DNA of 64,000 nucleotides from Candidatus Methanosuratincola subterraneus (GTDB taxonomy: Archaea > Thermoproteota > Methanomethylicia > Methanomethylicales > Methanomethylicaceae), in NCBI GenBank assembly GCA_004028775.1, contig RXGA01000001.1, positions 62,001-126,000 on the forward strand, in the 5' to 3' direction. The notes under the pieces are model-generated. The model made no database searches. It was not told the DNA's origin and saw only the letters and a program-made list of their open reading frames with translations. Each line of letters starts with the position of its first letter. Positions within the stretch are counted from its first letter, which is position 1. The position numbers and the translations under genes are program-made. Shown piece by piece: positions 58,492 to 64,000 of the stretch.

Positions 58492-59844
58492 TTATACGTC
58501 GATGCTTCTCGCAGCGGCGACTGCCCTTTCAACTAGCTCAGGGGCCTTGCCTATGTAGTTTTCCGGCTTGAGAATTTCTTCGAGCTCTTCTGCTGTGAGC
58601 AGGCTCGTCACCTCCTTCATCTCAGCCAGCACGTCCTTCAGCCCTCTGCCCTCGTTGAAGGCCCTGACGGATGCCTTTCTGAGGACTTCGTGTGCCGCCT
58701 GTCTTCCCATGCCCTTCCTCGCGAGCGCCATCATCACTGCCTCACTCAGTATTGCGCCTTTAGTCAAGCCCAGGTTCCTCCTCATGTTCTCCGGGAACAC
58801 GCGCAGGCTTTTCAGCACCCTCTCCATCGTGGTCAGCATCTCGTCAAGCACTATGAACGATAAGGGGATTATGAAGCGTTCGCTGCTCGAATCGGTGAGA
58901 TCCCTTTCGTGCCAAAGGGGGATGTTCTCGAGCGCTGGCACCACGAGCCCCCTCATGACCTTAGCAAGCCCTGATACCTTCTCGCAGTCTACTGGGTTCT
59001 GCTTGTGGGGCATTGTGCTGCTTCCTACTTGGGCGCTTGCTTCAAAACCCTCTGCGACCTCGAGTATCTCCGTCCTCTGCAGGTTCCTGATCTCGGTCGC
59101 GATCCTGTCCAGGCTCGAAGCCGTAATTGCACTCCAGCAAACAAATTCTGCTATCCTGTCCCTGCAGACGACCTGAGTGGATATCTCCGCAGGCTCCAAT
59201 CCAAGCCTTTCCATCACCCTCCTCTCCACATCGAAGGCCTTCTCGCCTTGGCTGGCCATTGTGCCTACAGCCCCGCTCATCTTGCCTACTAGGAGCCTCT
59301 TCTCCAACTCCTTCAGCCGCTGCAGGTTCCTCGCCGCCTCCGCGGCATACGCTGCCATCTTGAAGCCCAGGGTCACTGGCACGGCATGCTGCCCGTGCGT
59401 CCTGCCCACCATCACAAGGTTCTTGTGATCTAGAGCGAGGGTGCAGAGCACGTCCCTCAAGCGCCCTAGCTTCGTCTTTAATATCCTTGTGGCATCGCGC
59501 ATTATCAGCGCCCAGCTTGTGTCCACAATGTCGTAGCTGGTCGCTCCCCAGTGGACGTACTTCCCATCCTCCCCGCACTCTTCAGCGAGAACCTCCACCA
59601 TCGCCATCAAGTCGTGCCTTGTCTTCGCCTCCCTCGCCTTCACCTTCTCTGGGGTGACCACGCTCACGTTTGCAAGCTTGCTTATCCTCTCAGCGCTTTC
59701 CGATGGGATCTCTCCCAGATCGGCCAGGGCGAGTGCGAGTGCGGCCTCGATGTCGAGATATCTCTGGAGCCTTGAGCCTTCATCAAAAAGTGCCTTCATT
59801 TCCTTGCTTCCGTACCTTCCTGTGTCAATTGGGCAGATCGGCAT
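58492..59844 (-). CDS. purB: Adenylosuccinate lyase
   Basis: About 450 residues; purine synthesis, releasing fumarate from SAICAR and adenylosuccinate. The family signature SSTMPHKQNPVDCEK holds the catalytic serine loop; TRHDLMAMVE and VGRTHGQHAVPVTLG hold the active-site histidines. ATG 59842-59844 is preferred over a TTG two codons earlier. Confidence 0.96.
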   Translation of the reverse strand: MPICPIDTGRYGSKEMKALFDEGSRLQRYLDIEAALALALADLGEIPSESAERISKLANVSVVTPEKVKAREAKTRHDLMAMVEVLAEECGEDGKYVHWGATSYDIVDTSWALIMRDATRILKTKLGRLRDVLCTLALDHKNLVMVGRTHGQHAVPVTLGFKMAAYAAEAARNLQRLKELEKRLLVGKMSGAVGTMASQGEKAFDVERRVMERLGLEPAEISTQVVCRDRIAEFVCWSAITASSLDRIATEIRNLQRTEILEVAEGFEASAQVGSSTMPHKQNPVDCEKVSGLAKVMRGLVVPALENIPLWHERDLTDSSSERFIIPLSFIVLDEMLTTMERVLKSLRVFPENMRRNLGLTKGAILSEAVMMALARKGMGRQAAHEVLRKASVRAFNEGRGLKDVLAEMKEVTSLLTAEELEEILKPENYIGKAPELVERAVAAARSIDV

Positions 59845-59926
59845 CTCCAAATCCCAGTATGGATATGGGCTGAGGTTAATAAAATGGATTGTTTTCCAAA
59901 CATAAAAAAAGGAAGGAAAATTGTTT

Positions 59927-60487
59927 TTAGATCAGTTTTGGCCACAGGAACCAGGATGAATACCCTGAGAGCGCAGGAATCGCTGCGAAGACTAGCCCTA
60001 ATATCGAGAGCGCTGCAAATATCAGGCATATCAGCTGGAGCGTGCCAAGCACTTTCGCATTGGCTTTCTCCCACGCGGCCGGGATCAGTGCAAGGAAAAT
60101 CAGGAACAGCATTAGTATAACAATGAAGAGCGTGGAACTGACAGTTGCATAAGCGAACATTAGCGGCAGCGAGAATATCGCGTAGGCAATCGCCATGGGA
60201 CCGAGAACTCTCCCGTCCCCTCCCCAGTAGACCATTGTGCCTAGCGCCATCCAGAATAGCCCGTATCCTCCGAATGTCGCAGCGTCCAGGAAGTCAAGAT
60301 GCATCGCAAAATATCCGCTAGCGATTAGCTCTGCCACTCCCGAAACCCAAATGAACCATGCCGCCTGCCCATTGCCAAGTAGGTATCCTTCCTTTGTTTT
60401 TATTATGTTGAAGTTGCAGAAGATGAGAATTGCAAGCCCTGTGCATAGCCCTAGGAGCCCTAAAGCAGCATATATCACAAAAGACAT
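59927..60487 (-). CDS. GPR1/FUN34/YaaH-like (acetate-type) membrane transporter
   Basis: 186 residues with six hydrophobic helices. FGGYGLFWMALGTMVYW matches the GFGGFFW-type signature of the YaaH/SatP acetate-succinate carriers, which resemble the AmiS/UreI channels. The N-terminal NPAPLG-type motif is not clear, so the AmiS/UreI branch is an alternative. Its promoter (TTAAATAATTTAATC) lies 30 bases upstream, preceded by an inverted repeat at 60536-60573. Confidence 0.75.
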   Translation of the reverse strand: MSFVIYAALGLLGLCTGLAILIFCNFNIIKTKEGYLLGNGQAAWFIWVSGVAELIASGYFAMHLDFLDAATFGGYGLFWMALGTMVYWGGDGRVLGPMAIAYAIFSLPLMFAYATVSSTLFIVILMLFLIFLALIPAAWEKANAKVLGTLQLICLIFAALSILGLVFAAIPALSGYSSWFLWPKLI

Positions 60488-60535
60488 ATTATCCCCAAGA
60501 TCAATAATTGATTAAATTATTTAAGACTTGTTTTT

Positions 60536-60573
60536 ACAATAATGTACTTTGTAACTTAAAGTGTACAAATTGT
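60536..60573 (-). promoter_or_regulatory. Imperfect inverted repeat upstream of the YaaH-like gene
   Basis: ACAATAATGTAC (60536-60547) and GTGTACAAATTGT (60561-60573) are inverted halves upstream of the gene's TATA box. The TGTAC core also occurs in the repeat before the oxidoreductase operon (10576-10600). Confidence 0.3.
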
Positions 60574-60653
60574 TAAAAAAAGCTTAACGAGGTTATGACG
60601 ATCTTGAATTTGGAAAATATGCGCAAAGTGCAAAATACAAAAAATTATAAAAA

Positions 60654-60702
60654 CGGGCATGCTGCCTTGGACGGGGCCAGGTTTAGGCCCCCGTACAGCC
60701 CG
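60654..60702 (-). terminator. Strong stem-loop and T-tract after the MtaA-like gene
   Basis: An outer stem CGGGC/GCCCG (60654-60658 with 60698-60702) encloses an inner stem ACGGGGCC/GGCCCCCGT with one bulged base and loop AGGTTTA. On the minus strand it lies 36 bases after the MtaA-like stop and is followed by TTTTTATAATTTTTTG, so it looks like a terminator. A plus-strand small RNA behind the TATA-like AATTATAAAAA is a less likely reading. Confidence 0.55.
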
Positions 60703-60737
60703 CGTTGTGACATCCGAGTTCTTGGCTGTGGAGCGTT

Positions 60738-61859
60738 TCACTTTTGGTATTCGTCCCTTGCCTCGATCATTGCCTTGATGTTTGCTAGCGGGCTGCCAGG
60801 CGCTATACCGCAGGCGGGCGCCAGCAAGTCAGTCCCTGCCCTAAGCGCATTTAAAGCCTCTGCCTTGACCTCCTCTGGCTTGCCTGTGAAAAGCGTCTTC
60901 GCGGTCGAAACGTTGCCAGCGATCTTTACTGCTTTGGCAGGCTCGCTTGCCCCCAGTCTAGGTCCTCCGAACCCTCCTCCGAACCCTCCTCCGAACCCTC
61001 CTCCGAACCCTCCTCCCGTTCTGAAGCCTCCTGCAGGTTTTGCGCCCGCGCCTCCTTTTATCACCTCCCTTGCCTTCGCGATGTCAACTTTGTCCTCGAT
61101 GCTGATGGCGTCAAAACCGCACTCGGCCATATCGCCAACTATTGGGAGGGAAGCGCCGCAGATGTGCAGTACCTTCTTTGTCTTGATGTTCCTTGCAAGG
61201 TACTGGAGCCTTGATTTTATTGTGGACCTGAACGAGAGCGGATCGATGAGCTCTGGCGCAGCCGAAGGCTCGTTGACGGTTATTACGTCTGCCCCTGCCT
61301 CTGCGATCTTCTCGACATAGGCTATGCTTGCGTCCGTTACCTTGTCAAGGAGGTTTTCGACCTCTGTTGGCTTGGTCCTCATCATCTTGACGAGCTTCTC
61401 TGTTTCAACCAAGTGCCCGCTGAGCGTAAAGGGGCCAGTGATGCCTACAATTAGCGGGGCATCTATGTTTTCCTTCTTAAGGATCCTGATGGCTTCGAGC
61501 ACAACAGGTATCCTTCCCTTGTCCAAGAATCCCATGTCGATCTCGGCTAGCGATGGCGATTCGAATGCAGGCGCCCTGATTGATGGCTGCCTGTTGATGG
61601 TCCCCATGTCGACCTTACACCCGATTGCCTCTGCCTCAACCGTAAGGCAGAATGGTATTCTCACCGCCTCAAGCCCGACTAGCCTGTTGAGCGAAGCCCC
61701 AAGCACTGCCATCTTTTTCGGATCGCTGTGTGCCTCAGGCCAAGGCGCCCCGACTTTCTGCATGGCCTCGACAATTCCAACCTGGGTGAAGCAAGTAACT
61801 GGAATTTTGTCGGCAGGCTGGTCGGAAAGCACATTCAAAACCCTTTCTCTTGAGTTCAT
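60738..61859 (-). CDS. MtaA/MtbA-type methylcobamide:CoM methyltransferase with glycine-rich insert
   Basis: 373-residue UroD-fold methyltransferase. MNSRERVLNVLSDQPADKIPV starts it; zinc ligands of the MtaA type are suggested by HICGASLP and the late cysteine in LLAPACGIAPGSP. Such enzymes move a methyl group from a corrinoid protein to coenzyme M in methylotrophic methanogenesis. A 36-residue insert made of GGGF-type repeats separates AKAREVIKGG from KIAGNVSTA, where relatives run on directly. Next to a CobW-like GTPase and a second UroD-fold gene. Confidence 0.87.
   Translation of the reverse strand: MNSRERVLNVLSDQPADKIPVTCFTQVGIVEAMQKVGAPWPEAHSDPKKMAVLGASLNRLVGLEAVRIPFCLTVEAEAIGCKVDMGTINRQPSIRAPAFESPSLAEIDMGFLDKGRIPVVLEAIRILKKENIDAPLIVGITGPFTLSGHLVETEKLVKMMRTKPTEVENLLDKVTDASIAYVEKIAEAGADVITVNEPSAAPELIDPLSFRSTIKSRLQYLARNIKTKKVLHICGASLPIVGDMAECGFDAISIEDKVDIAKAREVIKGGAGAKPAGGFRTGGGFGGGFGGGFGGGFGGPRLGASEPAKAVKIAGNVSTAKTLFTGKPEEVKAEALNALRAGTDLLAPACGIAPGSPLANIKAMIEARDEYQK
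60967..61014 (+). repeat. Four tandem 12-base repeats inside the MtaA-like gene
   Basis: CCGAACCCTCCT is repeated four times in succession. Read on the minus strand it encodes GGFG units, giving the glycine/phenylalanine run of the MtaA-like protein. Such short repeats expand and shrink by slippage. Confidence 0.9.
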
Positions 61860-61957
61860 CTATATCCCCCTTTGGTAATATCCATTATCCTCAAACTAAT
61901 AAAAGGTTTTGGAATGGTTTATAACATCGCAGTCCAATATAAAAACGGTGAAACTTA

Positions 61958-63004
61958 ATGGTCCTTCTGGCTCAGATCTCGGGCTTTCTGGGTAGCGGCA
62001 AGACCAGCTCGATAATAAGGATGGCCACCGAGGCGCAAAAGAAAGGTCTGAAGACCGCGGTGATTGTGAACGAGATTGGGGATGTTGACGTCGATGGAGA
62101 GTTTGTAAAGAGCTCTGGGCTAAAAGCCAAGAGGATCTTGGGCGGGTGCATCTGCTGCAGCCTGGGCGCAGACTTGGTCTCCACGATAAAGATTGTCGTG
62201 GAGGAATTCAAACCTGATGTGATCTTCGTCGAGCCCACAGGGGTGGCCCTCCCCTCGCAGGTTAAGCGGTTCTTTGTGCAGGCCTCTTACCTAGTCCCCG
62301 GTCTAGAGTTCTCCCCGACTGTTGCGCTGGTTGATGGCGTCAGGTTCCGTTCCCTGCTCGCCGAGTTCAAGGATTTCCTGACGAAGCAGGCCCGTGATGC
62401 AGAGATCCTTGCGTTGACAAAGATTGACAGGATCGACAAGAAATTCGATCTCCCCCTGATAGTCTCTGCACTCAGCGAGATGAGGCCAGGGACAAGAGTG
62501 ATCGGCGTTTCGTCGGTGACGGGCGAAGGGATGCCTGATCTCTTAGCCGCCATACTCGGGGAGCGGGTCGAATTGGATTCTGAGGCGAATCCAGCACAAG
62601 ACGATTCGGTGGCAGAATCAGGAGTCGGCAATGCTGACTTCTACGGGATCCTCAGATCAGACAAGGATCTAGATGACAAAGCGATCAGATCTTTCGTGTC
62701 AGAAGTGATCGAGGCAATGGGGAGGAAATGCATAGAAAAAACAGGGAGGATCCTTGGTCACATCAAAGCTTTCGGTGAGTCGCAGGGCAAGGGATTCAAG
62801 GCGAGCATGGTCGATCTCACGACAGGCGTCGAATTCTCCGGAGACATCCCGCAGTCTTGGAAGGAGCTTAAGTTCTCTCTCTTCATGGCACTCGAGGGGT
62901 TCGGATCTGAGGATATGCGTTCTTACCTAAAGGAAACGATCAGGGAAACCAGCAAAAAATATGGGTTGTCTGTTGAAGACCTCCACCACCAACACCACAA
63001 CTAG
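61958..63004 (+). CDS. CobW/COG0523-like GTPase (metal or cobalamin chaperone)
   Basis: 348 residues. Walker A GFLGSGKTSS, NEIGDVDVDG, the metal-binding CxCC in GGCICCSLGADL, EPTGVALP and the guanine motif LTKIDRID identify the G3E/COG0523 family. The C-terminal end is HHQHHN, a possible extra metal site. Placed between two UroD-fold methyltransferase genes, it may supply zinc or cobalt, or help the corrinoid proteins. Its stop overlaps that of the next gene by 4 bases. Confidence 0.88.
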   Translation: MVLLAQISGFLGSGKTSSIIRMATEAQKKGLKTAVIVNEIGDVDVDGEFVKSSGLKAKRILGGCICCSLGADLVSTIKIVVEEFKPDVIFVEPTGVALPSQVKRFFVQASYLVPGLEFSPTVALVDGVRFRSLLAEFKDFLTKQARDAEILALTKIDRIDKKFDLPLIVSALSEMRPGTRVIGVSSVTGEGMPDLLAAILGERVELDSEANPAQDDSVAESGVGNADFYGILRSDKDLDDKAIRSFVSEVIEAMGRKCIEKTGRILGHIKAFGESQGKGFKASMVDLTTGVEFSGDIPQSWKELKFSLFMALEGFGSEDMRSYLKETIRETSKKYGLSVEDLHHQHHN

Positions 63005-64000
63005 CCCTTTTTCAGGAACGGTTCGAGCGCTGATAGCTTCTCCAGATTGTGGGAAGTCAGGATGAACGGCTCCCCTCCGTCTGTGCTGACTATCAAATTC
63101 TTGGGCGCGCCCGAAGCCAGCCTAACTGATATATCCCTGATCCTGCTCTCCTCCTCTTGGTCGGCAGGGACCTTGAAGTTCCCCATCACGGCCGCCTGGT
63201 TGGCCAATGCCTCAGAGACCCTCAGAAGATCTGAATCCCTTGAGATGTGGACAATGTAGCTCCTTGGGGGCAACTGTGTCAGGAATTTCAGGCTCCTGGC
63301 ATCCTCTTCGAATTGGATGATCGGCACGACGCCTTCTTTGATAATCCCTTCTAGCAACGTCTTCGTGGTTGGCCATACCACCTTGTCGAAGTAGTAGTCC
63401 CCCACGATCGCCGGGGTCGCATTCGTGAACGAGACCCAAACCCTGGGGACTTTGCATGACTTTGCAAATTCAGCCAGGAACTTTGGGTACTTCTTGGCTA
63501 TCGTCATCGCCGTGTTGTAGATTTTCTGTTGGTCCTTAGCCATGTCCCTCATGGTATCGTTGAAGCCCCTGTAGTACGATATGTAGCCTATCGGGGTTAT
63601 GGCCATCGCGCCGCAGTAGCTTGCAACCCCCCAGCCCCCTGTCTCTTCAACGAAACTGCTCACCAATCCGGGTGCCTCAGCAAGCCTTCTCTCCAGTTCA
63701 ACTACTAGGTCATTTTCCTTGTGGATCTTCAACGCATATTCAACGGGCCCATAGTCGCAGAGGTCGTCGTAGCCATCGATGTCCTTTATTATCCGGACCG
63801 GCTCTCTGAGCGAAGGCTTCGACGGGAGGTATACCCATCCCGAGTCAAAGACGGCTGGATGGAGCAGGAATCCATCAAATTTCTTCAAGACAGATTCGCT
63901 GTTTTTTACGACCTCAGAGAATTTTTCCCTCTTGGAAGTGATTACTGGAGCGACCGGCGTCCTTCCAGTGTTCTCCAGCTTTATTGTCTCCTCTATTATC
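63001..64000 (-). CDS. UroD-fold methyltransferase-like protein, 5' end beyond window
   Basis: The frame is open from the stop at 63001 to the window edge; the residues before the internal TTG at 63888 still read as protein (TPVAPVITSKREKFSEVV), so the true start is outside. VEYALKIHKENDLVVELERRL, YYFDKVVWPTTKTLLEGIIKEGVVPIIQFE and the late VSTDGGEPF fit the uroporphyrinogen decarboxylase/MtaA superfamily. The HxC...C zinc pattern is not seen (IQFEEDAR replaces it), so it may be a divergent methyltransferase or accessory protein. Confidence 0.75.
   Translation of the reverse strand, partial: IIEETIKLENTGRTPVAPVITSKREKFSEVVKNSESVLKKFDGFLLHPAVFDSGWVYLPSKPSLREPVRIIKDIDGYDDLCDYGPVEYALKIHKENDLVVELERRLAEAPGLVSSFVEETGGWGVASYCGAMAITPIGYISYYRGFNDTMRDMAKDQQKIYNTAMTIAKKYPKFLAEFAKSCKVPRVWVSFTNATPAIVGDYYFDKVVWPTTKTLLEGIIKEGVVPIIQFEEDARSLKFLTQLPPRSYIVHISRDSDLLRVSEALANQAAVMGNFKVPADQEEESRIRDISVRLASGAPKNLIVSTDGGEPFILTSHNLEKLSALEPFLKKG

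Noticed and set aside
60556-60741. 61-codon frame between the MtaA-like and YaaH-like genes
   Set aside because: It overlaps a strong hairpin and T-tract, has no ribosome site and no protein-like pattern.
60960-61020. Possible CRISPR-like or intergenic repeat
   Set aside because: The repeats are adjacent 12-base units without spacers and encode GGFG codons in the MtaA-like gene. No CRISPR array was seen in the window.

Overview
The window is archaeal. Its replication and repair genes are archaeal or eukaryote-like (RFC small and large subunits, Orc1/Cdc6, eukaryote-type topoisomerase IB, Lhr helicase, Dpo4-type polymerase), it has TATA boxes close upstream of start codons, many GTG/TTG starts, short ATGA overlaps, and tRNA genes with introns. 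Topoisomerase IB, the disrupted tRNAs and the gene mix point to the TACK group. An anaerobic lifestyle is suggested by a ferredoxin-dependent 2-oxoacid oxidoreductase, a CO-dehydrogenase-like protein, corrinoid/CoM methyltransferase-type proteins (MtaA-like plus a second UroD-fold protein), molybdopterin genes and ferredoxin:thioredoxin reductase. A Methanomethylicia-, Bathyarchaeia- or Korarchaeia-like organism would fit; the exact lineage is an inference.

Layout: 1-2.7 kb holds a cut-off ECF transporter gene and the clamp loader rfcS-rfcL. 2.7-9.1 kb (minus) holds a molybdopterin operon (moaC, moaB, a mobB-moaA fusion) behind a small HTH gene and orc1/cdc6, then HypE-like, THUMP and CorA genes. 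9.2-16.4 kb holds a DUF362 ferredoxin protein, tRNA-His, the four-subunit oxidoreductase, an M29-like peptidase and a divergent CooS. 16.4-20.3 kb holds tRNA-Glu, a complete IS607-family element (tnpA, tnpB, omega-RNA-like end) and a solute-binding protein gene that has lost its 5' part at the IS border.

20.4-30.7 kb holds membrane proteins, topoisomerase IB, and the most striking locus: a three-gene operon for a compact SMC5/6-like ATPase, a kleisin-like protein and a MAGE/Nse3-like tandem winged-helix protein, facing an Lhr helicase. At 30.7-31.6 kb a LOG-family gene is split by a 312-bp non-autonomous derivative of the IS607 element, which keeps the omega-RNA-like end and a structure-preserving base-pair change.

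31.6-42.2 kb is rich in redox genes: thioredoxin reductase, Rieske protein, a lipoamide-dehydrogenase-like flavoprotein, an ABC-2 exporter, an ArsR regulator with two thioredoxin-fold proteins, a LuxE-LuxC-SDR acyl-reduction cluster, a glutaredoxin, and a ferredoxin:thioredoxin reductase fused to rubredoxin. 42-54 kb holds DUF169, Dpo4, GcvT, two moeA genes, an aminotransferase, a TldE-like protein, mevalonate kinase and a YkgJ-type protein. 54-56 kb has a DUF4430 surface protein and an ECF S component that share an identical palindromic operator next to their TATA boxes, probably one vitamin (perhaps cobalamin) uptake regulon. 55.5-64 kb has Mrp, a GNAT enzyme, an MFS carrier, PurB, a YaaH-like transporter, an MtaA-like methyltransferase with a glycine-rich repeat insert, a CobW-like GTPase and a cut-off UroD-fold protein.
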